From: Citromicrobium sp. JLT1363
Lineage (GTDB): Bacteria > Pseudomonadota > Alphaproteobacteria > Sphingomonadales > Sphingomonadaceae
DNA length: 64,000 nt
NCBI RefSeq assembly: GCF_000186705.1
Contig: NZ_AEUE01000008.1
Span: 186,001-250,000 of the forward strand
Direction: 5' to 3'
The stretch's first letter is position 1; the number at the start of each line of letters is the position of its first letter. The notes under the pieces are model-generated. The model made no database searches. It was not told where the DNA came from and saw nothing but the letters and a program-made list of their open reading frames with translations. The translations under genes and the position numbers were made by a program. Below are positions 28,526-37,913 of the stretch, in pieces.

Positions 28526-29287
28526 TCAGCCGAAGCGTTCGCCCAGTTCGCCGAGCGAGGAATGATGGGTGAGATCGAGCTGCAGCGGCGTGACCGAGAC
28601 GCAGGCATCGCCGATCGCCTCAAGATCCGTGCCGTGGTCCAGCGTATGTTCGATAGCCTGCAGGCCGAACCAGAAATACTGGAAGCCGCGCGGGTCTCTC
28701 CCCTCGACGACCGTGCCGCGCGAATAATCGTGGAAGCCCTGGCGCACTGCGCGAATGCCCCTGATCTCATCGGCGGGCAGGGCGGGGAAGTTGACATTGA
28801 CCAGCGTGCGTTTGGGCAGCGGCGTGTCGAGTAGCGGGCCGAGCACTTTCGGCCCCCAGGCGCGCGCGGCCTCGAAGGTATCGTTGGTCGCCGCGCCGTC
28901 CTTGTTCGTGACCTGGCTGAGCGCAATCGAGCGGACACCGGCCAGCGCGCCCTCGATGGCGGCGGAGACGGTGCCCGAATAGGTGATGTCGTCGCCCAGG
29001 TTCGCCCCGCGATTTACGCCGGAGAGGATGACGTCCGGTTCTCCGTCCATCACCTTGCGCAGCCCCATGGTTACGCTGTCGGTCGGCGTTCCCGTGACGG
29101 AGAAGCGCCGCTCACCATGCCGGCGCAGGCGCACGGGGCGGGTGAGGGTGAGGGCGTGGCCCATGCCCGACTGTTCCTCGTCCGGCGCGCAGATCCAGAT
29201 ATCGTCGGAGAAGTGGCGCGCGATCTCTTCCAGCACTTCGAGGCCGGGGGCGTGGATGCCATCGTCGTTGGTGAGGAGGATTTTCAT
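28526..29287 (-). CDS. surE: 5'-nucleotidase SurE
   Basis: A 253-residue metal-dependent phosphatase acting on nucleoside monophosphates, and in some species on polyphosphate. The N-terminal MKILLTNDDGIHAPGLEVL holds the DD metal ligands, and SGVNRGANLGDDITYSGTV is the second signature. I chose the ATG at 29287, where homology starts. In many bacteria surE sits with pcm, nlpD and serS; here serS is directly upstream on the same strand, with a repetitive hairpin element between them. Confidence 0.95.
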   Translation of the reverse strand: MKILLTNDDGIHAPGLEVLEEIARHFSDDIWICAPDEEQSGMGHALTLTRPVRLRRHGERRFSVTGTPTDSVTMGLRKVMDGEPDVILSGVNRGANLGDDITYSGTVSAAIEGALAGVRSIALSQVTNKDGAATNDTFEAARAWGPKVLGPLLDTPLPKRTLVNVNFPALPADEIRGIRAVRQGFHDYSRGTVVEGRDPRGFQYFWFGLQAIEHTLDHGTDLEAIGDACVSVTPLQLDLTHHSSLGELGERFG

Positions 29288-29308
29288 TCGGGTCCGCTTT
29301 CTCCAATT

Positions 29309-29402
29309 CGTCATGCTGAACTCGTTTCAGCATCCAGTCCTGCGTCACCTGCAACCATCCGCGTCGGGGAGGGCTGGACCCTGAAACAAGTTCAGGGTGA
29401 CG
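29309..29402. repeat. Intergenic inverted-repeat element between serS and surE
   Basis: The 29-nt arms at 29309-29337 and 29374-29402 are inverted copies with 5 mismatches. Each arm contains its own smaller hairpin (GCTGAA/TTCAGC; CCTGAA/TTCAGG). The right arm has the CTGAAACAAGTTCAGGGTGACG pattern of repetitive extragenic elements in sphingomonads (from memory of the family). I saw no other copy in the window. Confidence 0.7.
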
Positions 29403-29408
29403 GATAAA

Positions 29409-30692
29409 TCACTCGGGGCTCAGCTTCGTCAGTCCGCCCATGTAAGGCCGGAGCGCCTCGGGTACATCGACGCTGCCGTCTTCGTTCTGATAGTTCTCCA
29501 GCACCGCCACCAGCGTGCGGCCGACCGCAAGGCCCGATCCGTTCAGCGTGTGGACGAACTCGGTCTTCTTGTCGCCGCTTTCCGGGCGATAGCGCGCACT
29601 CATCCGGCGTGCCTGGAAATCGCCCACGTTGGAGCAGCTGGAAATCTCGCGGTAAGCGCCCTGGCCGGGCAGCCACACTTCAAGATCGTAGGTCTTGCGC
29701 GCGCCGAAGCCCATGTCGCCGGTGCACAGCAGCATCTTGCGATAGGGCAGGCCGAGCGCCTGCAACACGCCTTCGGCGCATTGCGTCATCCGCTCATGCT
29801 CGGCCTCGCTATCCTCGGGCGCCACGATGCTGACCAGTTCGACCTTTTCGAACTGGTGCTGGCGGATGAAACCGCGCGTATCCTTGCCCGCCGCGCCCGC
29901 TTCGGAGCGGAAGCACTGGGTCAGCGCAGTCATGCGCAGCGGCAGGAACTGTTCCTCCACGATCTTGCCACGCACCGCGTTGGTCAGGCTGACCTCGGCG
30001 GTCGGGATCAGCCAGCGGCCGTCGGTGGTGTGGAACAGGTCGTCCGCGAACTTGGGCAACTGCCCGGTGCCGAACACCGCATCGTCGCGCACCAGTAGCG
30101 GCGGATTGCATTCGAGATAGCCGTTCTCGGTCGTCTGCCGGTCGAGCATGAACTGGCCGAGTGCACGGTGCAGCCGCGCCATGCCGCCGCGCAGGAAGGT
30201 GAAGCGCGCGCCCGCGATATCCGCGCCGATCTCGAAATCGAGACCCAGCATCGGCCCGATATCGGCATGTTCGCGCGGCTCGAAATCGAAGTCGCGTTTC
30301 TCGCCCCAGGTCGAAAGCTCGACATTCTCGTCTTCGCCCGCCCCATCGGGCACATCCTCGGCCGGGATATTGGGAATGCCTGCCAGCAGTTCGTCCAGCT
30401 CGCCGCCGATTACACGCGCCTGCTCTTCGAGCTGGGGCAGGGTGGTCGCCTTGAGGTCGCTCACCTCGGCCTTCAGCCGGTCGGCTTCTTCCGTGTCGCC
30501 CTTGGCCATCGCCTGCCCGATCGCTTTCGAGGCGGCGTTGCGGCGGTTCTGCGCCTCCTGGAGCTGGGTCAGCACCGCACGCCGGCGGCTGTCCAGATCC
30601 AGTATCCTGGCGGAGACGGGTTCTGCCCCCCGGCGGGCGAGTCCCGCATCGAAGGCTTCGGGCTGGCTGCGGATGGTGGCGATATCGTGCAT
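29409..30692 (-). CDS. serS: Seryl-tRNA synthetase
   Basis: A class II aminoacyl-tRNA synthetase charging tRNA-Ser. The 427 residues begin with [22 protein letters not shown] and the long antiparallel coiled-coil arm (about 30-105). The catalytic core follows, with motif 2 in [25 protein letters not shown] and motif 3 in [19 protein letters not shown]. Length and motifs are normal. Confidence 0.97.
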   Translation of the reverse strand: MHDIATIRSQPEAFDAGLARRGAEPVSARILDLDSRRRAVLTQLQEAQNRRNAASKAIGQAMAKGDTEEADRLKAEVSDLKATTLPQLEEQARVIGGELDELLAGIPNIPAEDVPDGAGEDENVELSTWGEKRDFDFEPREHADIGPMLGLDFEIGADIAGARFTFLRGGMARLHRALGQFMLDRQTTENGYLECNPPLLVRDDAVFGTGQLPKFADDLFHTTDGRWLIPTAEVSLTNAVRGKIVEEQFLPLRMTALTQCFRSEAGAAGKDTRGFIRQHQFEKVELVSIVAPEDSEAEHERMTQCAEGVLQALGLPYRKMLLCTGDMGFGARKTYDLEVWLPGQGAYREISSCSNVGDFQARRMSARYRPESGDKKTEFVHTLNGSGLAVGRTLVAVLENYQNEDGSVDVPEALRPYMGGLTKLSPE

Positions 30693-30837
30693 GCGTGCGC
30701 CTATGGCGAGCGTGCGTTTGCTTGGCCAGTATCAAGTTTCGGTTGGGCGAGGGATTGTGCATCCGCGCGATGGCCCGATGGGCACAAAGGCCGCAATGGA
30801 TCGTTCGTTGCGATCAGGGAAGTGGCGAAGAGGCGAG

Positions 30838-32163
30838 ATGCAGGTTCAGCAGGAAACGATCCAGGCCCCCCCTCGGCGCACGCCATTCATCGACGTATTG
30901 AACCGGGCCATTGGCCTGGGCCAGAAGGTTGGAGCGGTGGCGAATCCTCGGCTGGAAAAGGCCGCCCTGATGGATGCTGCGGCAGTGCGAACCGGTCTGT
31001 CCGACTTCGGTGACCCCTGGTTCGAACAGCCGTTTTCCGTTCTTCTCGACTCACTGCGCGAGGAGGCGCACCTCAATACTGCGGGCGAACTCGCCGCGCG
31101 GCTGCAGTTCGGCAAGGTGCTGCGCGACCGGTTGACCGCGATGGAATGGTTCAGGCGCCACCCCGAGATACTCGAACGCCGGATCATGCGCCCGGTGGTG
31201 ATCGTGGGCCCGATGCGTTCGGGCACGACCCGGCTTCACCGTTTGCTGGCAAGCGATCATCGCTTCAGCCACATGCGCAGTTTCGAGACCATCTCGCCCG
31301 TTCCGCGCCTCGATTTCGAAGAGGTTCTGGCTGGCCGAAAACGCGATTTCCGCCCGACGCTGGCCAAACGTGTGATGCGTGTCGCGCGGCTGGCCAATCC
31401 GCGCACGCTTTCCATCCACCCGACCGGCCCTTTCGAAGCGGAAGAGGAACTCGGCCTGCTGGTGAACTCGATGTACGGGATGAAGCACGAGGCGCAGTGG
31501 CGCGTGCCCACCTATGGCCGCTGGTGCGAGCGGATCGATGCGACCCCCGCCTATCGCCACCTCGCCGATCTGCTGCGGCTTGTCGGCTGGTCGCAGCAGG
31601 CGAGCGAGCTCAAGCCGTGGGTCCTCAAGACGCCTCAGCATGCGCTGGACCTGCCCGCGCTGCTCAACGTCTTTCCCGATGCGCGCATCATCTATACGCA
31701 CCGCGATCCCAGGAAGGTCGTCGGCAGTGCGGCTTCGCTGGCCTGGAACCAGACCGCGATCCATTCCGATGACGTCACGCCTCACGATGTAGGGCAGGAA
31801 TGGCTGCGCAAGAGCGCGCTTCAGCTGGAACGGATGACGGCAGCGCGCGCGCTGGTGCCGGCCGAACGGCGGATCGATGTCGGGTTCGACGAGATGGACC
31901 GGGACTGGGAAGGCACGATGCGCCGCATTTACGGCTTCCTCGATCTCGATCTTGCGCCTGCCCTGCCGGCGATGCGGCACTACCAGGATCGTGCGTGCCG
32001 GGTGGCTCGCGAGCCGCATTCTTACAGTCTGTCACAATTCGGCCTGTCGGAGAGCGAGGTCCGCGCTCGCTTCGCCGCATATACGGCTCGTTTCGACGTT
32101 GCCGAGGGCGATTTGGGCGTTTCGTCCGTCGCTGGCCGCGTTTCCTCTATTGCCGCGCGCTGA
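30838..32163 (+). CDS. Sulfotransferase family protein
   Basis: A 441-residue protein with the PAPS-binding signatures of sulfotransferases. The 5'-phosphosulfate loop is GPMRSGTTRLHRLLA near residue 125, and the 3'-phosphate region is IYTHRDPRKVVGSAASL. This matches the Sulfotransfer_3 group. The preceding GAAGAGGCGAG fits the ATG at 30838. It is upstream of the lipoprotein/TonB-receptor pair on the same strand but separated by about 250 bp. The acceptor is unknown and could be a lipid, a glycan or a small metabolite. Confidence 0.85.
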   Translation: MQVQQETIQAPPRRTPFIDVLNRAIGLGQKVGAVANPRLEKAALMDAAAVRTGLSDFGDPWFEQPFSVLLDSLREEAHLNTAGELAARLQFGKVLRDRLTAMEWFRRHPEILERRIMRPVVIVGPMRSGTTRLHRLLASDHRFSHMRSFETISPVPRLDFEEVLAGRKRDFRPTLAKRVMRVARLANPRTLSIHPTGPFEAEEELGLLVNSMYGMKHEAQWRVPTYGRWCERIDATPAYRHLADLLRLVGWSQQASELKPWVLKTPQHALDLPALLNVFPDARIIYTHRDPRKVVGSAASLAWNQTAIHSDDVTPHDVGQEWLRKSALQLERMTAARALVPAERRIDVGFDEMDRDWEGTMRRIYGFLDLDLAPALPAMRHYQDRACRVAREPHSYSLSQFGLSESEVRARFAAYTARFDVAEGDLGVSSVAGRVSSIAAR

Positions 32164-32288
32164 CCGTCCGCGACTCCGCAGGCTTTCTTCGATTTCGTTA
32201 ACAAGACGAACCTGTCAGCCGCCGTTCAGGCTCGGCTGCAGGCACGCAAATGGCATAATATTGCCACAGGGTTCGCGTTGCTTTGCGC

Positions 32289-32328
32289 TTGTAACCCAGC
32301 CGTCACAGCGCGGCCCCGAAAGTGTCAC
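32289..32328 (+). promoter_or_regulatory. Tandem half-sites with 11-bp period (weak Pho-box-like)
   Basis: TTGTAAC (32289), CCGTCAC (32300) and GTGTCAC (32322) lie on an 11-bp grid, with the slot at 32311 poorly matched. The spacing and the GTCA cores resemble the CTGTCAT-N4-CTGTCAT Pho box, but matches are only 4-5 of 7. The array lies about 80 bp before the lipoprotein start. The rest of 32164-32409 shows no gene. Confidence 0.25.
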
Positions 32329-32409
32329 CGGCCATCCCTAGCTCCCCTTCTGCGATCACAATTCGCGCCCGTATGTTCGATTCTTCGGTTTTTGAGGGGA
32401 CCGCTCGCT

Positions 32410-34011
32410 GTGAAAAATCTTCAACGCACGCTCATTATCGGCTGCAGCGCACTGGCACTTGCCGGCTGCGGAGCAGACGAAATCGTTTCGCCCGGTACGG
32501 GCGGTAACGTCACCATCAACAACCCCGCGCCGCCGCCTCCGCCGCCGCCGCCCCCGCCGACGACCGCGCTGATCACCCCGGCTCCCAACTGCCCGACCAT
32601 CGCGGGTGGCACGATCCAGGATCTCGCCACGATCTCCGGCCCGACCGGCGAATATCGTCGCTGCCGCCTGCCCACGGACATCACTGCTTCGTCCACCCTG
32701 CCCAACGTGGCGGGCCTGGTTTACGAACTGAACGGCCAGACCAACGTCGGTGTCGACCAGGGTTTCAGCAGCACCAACACCGAAGTCGTTCTCGAAATCG
32801 AACCTGGCGTGATCGTGATCGCCGACGGTAGCGACTTCCTGAACATCAACCGCGGCAACCAGCTGGAAGCGGTCGGCACGCAGACCAGCCCGATCATCTT
32901 CACCAGCCGCCAGAACCTGCAGGGCCAGGTGAACATCGATTCGTCGAGCCAGTGGGGCGGCGTGATCCTTTCGGGTCGTGCTCCGGTGGCGCAGGGCTGT
33001 GCCCGCGGCGGGCCGAACGGCAATGATTGTCAGCGTGCCGTGGAAGGTGCGCCGAACGAAATCCTTTACGGTGGTTCGAACTCGGCCGACAACTCGGGCA
33101 CGATCAGCTACGTGCAGATCCGCTTCTCGGGCGTCGCGCTGGCGCCGGACGCCGAGCTCCAGTCGCTCACCACGGGTGGCGTCGGTTCGGGCACCACGAT
33201 CAACAACGTCATGAGCTTCAACAGTTCGGACGACGGCGCCGAATTCTTCGGCGGTACGGTCAACGTGCGCCGCTTCATCGCGGTCGGTGCGGAAGACGAC
33301 TCGCTCGATACCGACAACGGCGTGAAGGGCACCTTCGACGAGGTCCTCGTCGTTCAGCGTAGCACCATCGCCGATACCGTGATCGAGCAGGATTCCTCGG
33401 CCGGTGCGTCTGCCAAGAACGACACGCCGCGTACCAACGTGCGGATCAACAACGCCACGCTTATCTCCAACTCGACCGGCGGCGATGGCCTGATCCGTCT
33501 GCGCTCCGGTGCGTCGGACTTCGGCCTTTACAACTCGCTGCTCGTCGATCTGCGCACCAACGCGCCGGCGGACTGGGGTTGCCTGAAGGTCGACGACAAC
33601 GAAACGATCAACCAGGCGGCGAACCCCGCCATCGACGAAGCTGGCCCGTTCGAGTTCCAGTCGGTCGCCTTCGATTGCCCGACCAACTTCTTCGACACCA
33701 GCCGCCGGGCTGCCACCGAAGCGCAGGTCGATGCAGGCGCCGGCAACGACAAGGCCTACACCAACACGCTGCAGCGCCTGACCGGTGTCACCACCGGCGC
33801 GGCCTTCATCAACGGTGCGAACGAAAACAGCTACCTGCCGATTTTCGACGTGAGCGCGGTGTCCGCGTTCTACGCGAACTCGACCCGCGGCTACATCGGC
33901 GCGGTGCCGAGCGAAGCGGCCAACTGGGCCGAAGGCTGGACCTGTAACTCGGCCGTAGTGACGCTGGGTCTGAACAACACCGGCAGCTGCCTGTCGATGC
34001 CGACGAGCTGA
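32410..34011 (+). CDS. Large surface lipoprotein, probable beta-helix, paired with a TonB receptor
   Basis: A 533-residue protein read from a GTG with GAGGGGA upstream. A lipoprotein signal peptide ends in the lipobox LAGC (lipidated Cys at about 18-19). A run of 10 or more prolines follows near residue 40. The rest is Asn/Gly/Ser-rich with repeated short strands such as SSQWGGVILSGRAPV and TLISNSTGGDGLIRLRSG, suggesting a right-handed parallel beta-helix. The TonB receptor starts 133 bp downstream on the same strand. The pair is reminiscent of SusD/SusC-type or other lipoprotein-receptor pairs, but it is not SusD-like in sequence. Ligand unknown. Confidence 0.75.
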   Translation: MKNLQRTLIIGCSALALAGCGADEIVSPGTGGNVTINNPAPPPPPPPPPPTTALITPAPNCPTIAGGTIQDLATISGPTGEYRRCRLPTDITASSTLPNVAGLVYELNGQTNVGVDQGFSSTNTEVVLEIEPGVIVIADGSDFLNINRGNQLEAVGTQTSPIIFTSRQNLQGQVNIDSSSQWGGVILSGRAPVAQGCARGGPNGNDCQRAVEGAPNEILYGGSNSADNSGTISYVQIRFSGVALAPDAELQSLTTGGVGSGTTINNVMSFNSSDDGAEFFGGTVNVRRFIAVGAEDDSLDTDNGVKGTFDEVLVVQRSTIADTVIEQDSSAGASAKNDTPRTNVRINNATLISNSTGGDGLIRLRSGASDFGLYNSLLVDLRTNAPADWGCLKVDDNETINQAANPAIDEAGPFEFQSVAFDCPTNFFDTSRRAATEAQVDAGAGNDKAYTNTLQRLTGVTTGAAFINGANENSYLPIFDVSAVSAFYANSTRGYIGAVPSEAANWAEGWTCNSAVVTLGLNNTGSCLSMPTS

Positions 34012-34029
34012 TCGGAGTGAATGACCGGG

Positions 34030-34075
34030 GGTGTCCGGCGGTCAGCGCCGGGCACCTCCGTTTCGCTGTTTTTAG
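34030..34075 (+). terminator. Hairpin between lipoprotein and receptor genes (possible attenuator)
   Basis: GGTGTCCGGCG (34030-34040) and CGCCGGGCACC (34046-34056) pair over 11 bp with one wobble around a 5-nt loop. An interrupted T-rich stretch ending in TTTTT follows at 34068-34073. The gap between stem and T run makes it a weak terminator. It may lower receptor expression relative to the lipoprotein or protect the upstream mRNA. Confidence 0.55.
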
Positions 34076-34144
34076 AGACGCGTCGGCGCGCCGCGCCGTA
34101 CGTGCCCAGTTTTACAGACCTTAAGCATGAGGGGGTCTCATACC

Positions 34145-36910
34145 ATGTCCACCGGTAAGCAGTTGGCAGGGCTGCTCTTGCTCTCCACCGCGCTCACCTA
34201 TCCGGGTGTCGCTTTCGCACAAGATACAGGCAACGCAGCCGCTCAGCCGGCCACGGAAACGCCTGTCGAAGAGCCGATCAATCCCGATGACGTGGTGCAG
34301 GACGACACCGCTCAGGAAGAGGTCGACATCTCCGTTCCCGGTGGCAACATCATCACCGTAACCGGCGTGCGCGGCCCGCGCGACGTAACGCGCAGCTCGG
34401 CCCAGGTGGTCTCCGTGCTGAGCAGCGAAGATATCGCGCGTACCGGCGAAGGCGATATTGCCGGCGCGCTGAGCCGTGTGACCGGCCTTTCCAACAATGG
34501 CGACGGGCGCGTGTTCGTGCGCGGCCTTGGCGATCGCTATTCGCTGGCCCTGCTCAACGGTCTGCCGCTGCCTTCGCCCGAGCCGCTGAGCCGTGTGGTT
34601 CCGCTCGACATCTTCCCGACGGACATCATTGCCTCATCGCTTGTCCAGAAGAGCTATTCGGCGAACTTCCCCGGTGAATTCGGTGGCGGTGTCATCAATC
34701 TCACCACCGAGGCCATTCCCGACGAAAGCTTCTTCGAAATCAGCCTCGGCATCAGTGGAGATACCGAAACCACGTTCGAAAACGGCCTGCTCTACTACGG
34801 CAGCGATTACGACTGGTTCGGTTTCGACACCGGGCGCCGCGATCCGGTTGGCGCGCTCGACAATTTTCTCAATGGTTCGACCGCGCTCGAGGATCTGACG
34901 CTGGCGGAACGCCAGGCCATTGCCAGCTCGATCACCAAGCCCAACCTCATGGTGGTGCAGAAGGCCGACAAGCTGCGGCCCAACTTCTCCGGCGGTTTCA
35001 CCGCAGGCACCAGCTTCTTCGTTGGCGGCGATGCCGAACTGGGCATCATCGCGACCGCGAACCTCAGCAACTCGCTGCGCAATCGCAACGTGACCGCGCA
35101 GCGGCCGATCGGCTCGCTGCCGGTTGCCGTGGCGAGCGATGGCGAGCGCTTCGTGACCGACAACCGCGTTCTCCTGAACGGCCTGCTGGGCTTCGGCCTG
35201 GAATTCGGCGAGCAGAAGATCCGCTGGACCAACGTCTATATCCGCGACGTGCTCAAGCAGGCTTCGCTCTCGCGTACCGAAGTGTTCGACGCGTCCGCTT
35301 TCGAGGACCGGACGGAGATCGGCCAGACGACCGCGTGGTTCGAGCGGCAGCTGATCGATACGCAGCTGGTGGGTGAATTCCGCCTGGGCGATATCGGCCT
35401 GGATGTTCGCGCAGGCTACGCTCAGACGGATCGTGAAAGCCCGTACGAGTTCAACTTCGAATACACGCGCACCAATGATGCGCCGTCCAATCCCTTTGGC
35501 GACATCCTGATCAACCCGCTGAACCGCGCGCGCGGCGATGCGGCCGAAGTCACCTTCTCGGACCTGACGGAAAAGCTGTACTACGGCGGCGTCGACCTGA
35601 CGGTGCCCGTGGTGCTGGATGTCTTCTCGGTCACGGTTGGCGGCGCGATTTCGGATACTGATCGCTTCTCCACCCGGCGCGCGTTCTTCTACTCGGCACC
35701 GTCCAACTTCCCGCTCGGCATTGCGACCCTGCGGCCGGACCTGCTGCTTTCGCCCACGGTTATCGAGGCGTCGAACATTCCGGGCTTCGCATCGCCCGGC
35801 GTCGCATCCCCCATCAATCTGATCGAACCCGATCGCGTGCCTGCGTTCGATGCCGATCTGGAAGTCTACGCGGGGTACCTCAAGGGTGTGCTCACGCCCG
35901 CATACGGGCTGACCATCGACCTTGGCGTGCGTTACGAGGACGCAACCCAGACCGTCGCCGCGCGCGAAATCTTCGACAACCAGGTGAATATCGGGGCCGC
36001 GACCAATCTGGAAAACGACTACTGGCTGCCCGCCGGTACGATCACCTATCAGTTCGACAATGGCCTGCAGCTTCGTGCCAGCGCATCGAAGACGATTGCG
36101 CGTCCGCAGTTCCGCGAACTGCTGTTCCAGCGCTTCACCGATCCCGACAGCCTGCGCACCTTCGTGGGCAACCCGTCGCTGCAGGACAGCGAGCTGTTCA
36201 ACGCAGAAGCGCGCGCCGAGTATTATTTCGGCCAGCGCAGCCGCGTGTCGCTCGGCGGGTTCTACAAGTCGATCGACAATCCGATCGAGCCGTTCTCTTC
36301 CTTCACCGAGAACGAGCAGACGACCCGTTTCGCCAACGCCCCCAAGGCCGAGGTTTACGGCGGGGAGTTCGAGTTCGTGTGGAACTACGACCTGTATGAC
36401 TGGGGCGGCTTCTTCGAAAGCAAGCGGGCGATCGTCATCGCGAACTACACCTACACCCAGTCCCAGCTGATCGTGGGGCCGGACGATCAGTCGCTGATCT
36501 TCGTGTCCAATGTCGGCGGCGTTCCCAGCGACTCCGATACGCTGTTCCGCGACGGCGCGCCGCTTTCGGGGCAGTCGGACCACCTGCTCAACCTGCAGCT
36601 CGGCATCGAGGACGTCGATCGGCTGAGCCAGGCCACGCTGCTGCTCTCCTACGCCAGCGACCGCGTGGTGAGCCGCAACAGCCAGGGTTCGCAGCTGCCG
36701 GACATCATCCAGCGTCCGGGCGCCCGGCTCGATCTGGTGATCCGCCAGGGCCTGGATGTGATCGGCATGCCGCTGGAACTGAAGTTCGAAGCGCGCAACC
36801 TGACCGGCACGGACAACCAGGAGTTCATCGACGACGGCACGACCCGGATCGACACGAACAGCTACGATATCGGCCAGTCCTTCTCGCTGTCTCTGACGGC
36901 CGAGTTCTAG
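34145..36910 (+). CDS. TonB-dependent receptor
   Basis: A 921-residue outer-membrane receptor. A signal peptide ending in AFAQ is followed by an acidic linker and a TonB-box-like IITVTGVR. The plug domain has GDGRVFVRGLGDRYSLALLNGLPLPSP and the highly conserved SRVVPLDIFPTD, then a large barrel ending in FSLSLTAEF with terminal Phe. The ATG at 34145 is preferred to one at 34127: AGGGGG lies 9 nt before it, while the first has no ribosome site. The distinctive plug motif marks a subfamily common in sphingomonads and Caulobacter. Substrate not established from sequence. Confidence 0.9.
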   Translation: MSTGKQLAGLLLLSTALTYPGVAFAQDTGNAAAQPATETPVEEPINPDDVVQDDTAQEEVDISVPGGNIITVTGVRGPRDVTRSSAQVVSVLSSEDIARTGEGDIAGALSRVTGLSNNGDGRVFVRGLGDRYSLALLNGLPLPSPEPLSRVVPLDIFPTDIIASSLVQKSYSANFPGEFGGGVINLTTEAIPDESFFEISLGISGDTETTFENGLLYYGSDYDWFGFDTGRRDPVGALDNFLNGSTALEDLTLAERQAIASSITKPNLMVVQKADKLRPNFSGGFTAGTSFFVGGDAELGIIATANLSNSLRNRNVTAQRPIGSLPVAVASDGERFVTDNRVLLNGLLGFGLEFGEQKIRWTNVYIRDVLKQASLSRTEVFDASAFEDRTEIGQTTAWFERQLIDTQLVGEFRLGDIGLDVRAGYAQTDRESPYEFNFEYTRTNDAPSNPFGDILINPLNRARGDAAEVTFSDLTEKLYYGGVDLTVPVVLDVFSVTVGGAISDTDRFSTRRAFFYSAPSNFPLGIATLRPDLLLSPTVIEASNIPGFASPGVASPINLIEPDRVPAFDADLEVYAGYLKGVLTPAYGLTIDLGVRYEDATQTVAAREIFDNQVNIGAATNLENDYWLPAGTITYQFDNGLQLRASASKTIARPQFRELLFQRFTDPDSLRTFVGNPSLQDSELFNAEARAEYYFGQRSRVSLGGFYKSIDNPIEPFSSFTENEQTTRFANAPKAEVYGGEFEFVWNYDLYDWGGFFESKRAIVIANYTYTQSQLIVGPDDQSLIFVSNVGGVPSDSDTLFRDGAPLSGQSDHLLNLQLGIEDVDRLSQATLLLSYASDRVVSRNSQGSQLPDIIQRPGARLDLVIRQGLDVIGMPLELKFEARNLTGTDNQEFIDDGTTRIDTNSYDIGQSFSLSLTAEF

Positions 36911-36941
36911 AACCGGCTGCGCCCTTCGCGGCGCCGGAACG

Positions 36942-36974
36942 AGGGCCTGCGGCACGGCGCCGCGGGCCCTTTTT
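36942..36974 (+). terminator. Rho-independent terminator after the TonB receptor
   Basis: AGGGCC and GGCCCT pair with an inner GCGGC/GCCGC stem, followed directly by TTTTT. It lies about 30 bp after the receptor stop. Confidence 0.85.
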
Positions 36975-37052
36975 CGTGGTCGCGCAATGGCCGGGCAGGG
37001 CGGGAACACCATGACGCGTTCTCTGCGTCGCGCAGCGCGCCTTCAGCCGATG

Positions 37053-37727
37053 TCAGGCTTCGAGATCGAAGACGTAGCCCTGCGCGCGCACGGTGCGGAT
37101 CGGATCGGGCGCGCCCACCGCGCGCAGGGCGCGGCGCAGGCGGCCGATCCACACATCGACCGTGCGTTCGTCTATCGGCGGGTCGAGCTTGCCCAGCCCC
37201 GCGATGATCTTGCGCCGGGAGCTGATCTGCCCGCGTTCGGAAACGAGATACCGGAGCAGGCGAAACTCGTTCGGGCTGAGCGTCAGCGCCATGCCGTTCC
37301 AGCGGGCTTGCTGTGCCGCCGGGAGGATTTCCAGCAGGCCGTATCTCTCGCGTTCGGGCAGCCGCCGGATTCCACGCTGCGATTGCAGCTTCAGGATCCG
37401 GTCGAGCACCGAGTTGCGGTCCACCGGGCCGAGGACATAGTCATCCGCGCCTGCCTGGATGGCGCGGCGCCGGTCCTCGTCGCTGTCACGTTCGAGGATG
37501 ATGGTGATATGCGCATCGCCCAGCCTGTCGTCGGCCCGCAGGCGGCGGATCATCTCGAGGCCCGAGATATCGGGCATGATCCAGTCCACGAAGATCCATG
37601 TCGGCCCGTCGACCAGGTCCTCAGGTCCGTCGGGGCCAATGGTCTGGAAGTCCAGCAGCCGATCTTCGCCCCCGCCGGGGGTGCCCCCTTCGAGGGGGCC
37701 GGTCAGCAGGATATTCACCTTGCGCAT
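37053..37727 (-). CDS. OmpR/PhoB-type DNA-binding regulator with degenerate receiver
   Basis: A 224-residue protein. The C-terminal winged helix (about 125-224) is typical: LTLSPNEFRLLRYLVSERG, then VDVWIGRLRRAL and IRTVRAQGYVFD. The N-terminal receiver keeps the phosphoacceptor Asp48 (IFVDWIMPDISG). It lacks the acidic pair near the N-terminus (NILLTG where VDDE is usual), has Glu79 in place of the Thr/Ser switch, and has Gly100 in place of the conserved Lys (VLGP). It may act without normal phosphorylation. The ATG at 37727 gives a complete receiver. It is convergent to the TonB receptor; targets unknown. Confidence 0.85.
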   Translation of the reverse strand: MRKVNILLTGPLEGGTPGGGEDRLLDFQTIGPDGPEDLVDGPTWIFVDWIMPDISGLEMIRRLRADDRLGDAHITIILERDSDEDRRRAIQAGADDYVLGPVDRNSVLDRILKLQSQRGIRRLPERERYGLLEILPAAQQARWNGMALTLSPNEFRLLRYLVSERGQISSRRKIIAGLGKLDPPIDERTVDVWIGRLRRALRAVGAPDPIRTVRAQGYVFDLEA

Positions 37728-37913
37728 GGCGGTTGCGAGCCTCGTTGTCGCGCGCAGAGGTGCCGTGCGTGTGTGACTGGTTTGTGACGCTGCTGCGTGG
37801 CGCGGCACGTTTAAACGCCTTGGACCCTCGGGGTTGGAAACTCCTGGCGCCCGTGAAGCACCATGACGCAGCATGGAGTGCGCGCCTGCCGGCGCCGCAG
37901 GCTCGTGGTGCGC

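Noticed and set aside
34634-37012. 792-codon open frame antisense to the second TonB receptor
   Set aside because: Same pattern of shadow coding; the plus-strand frame has a signal peptide, plug and terminal Phe, so the plus strand is the real gene.
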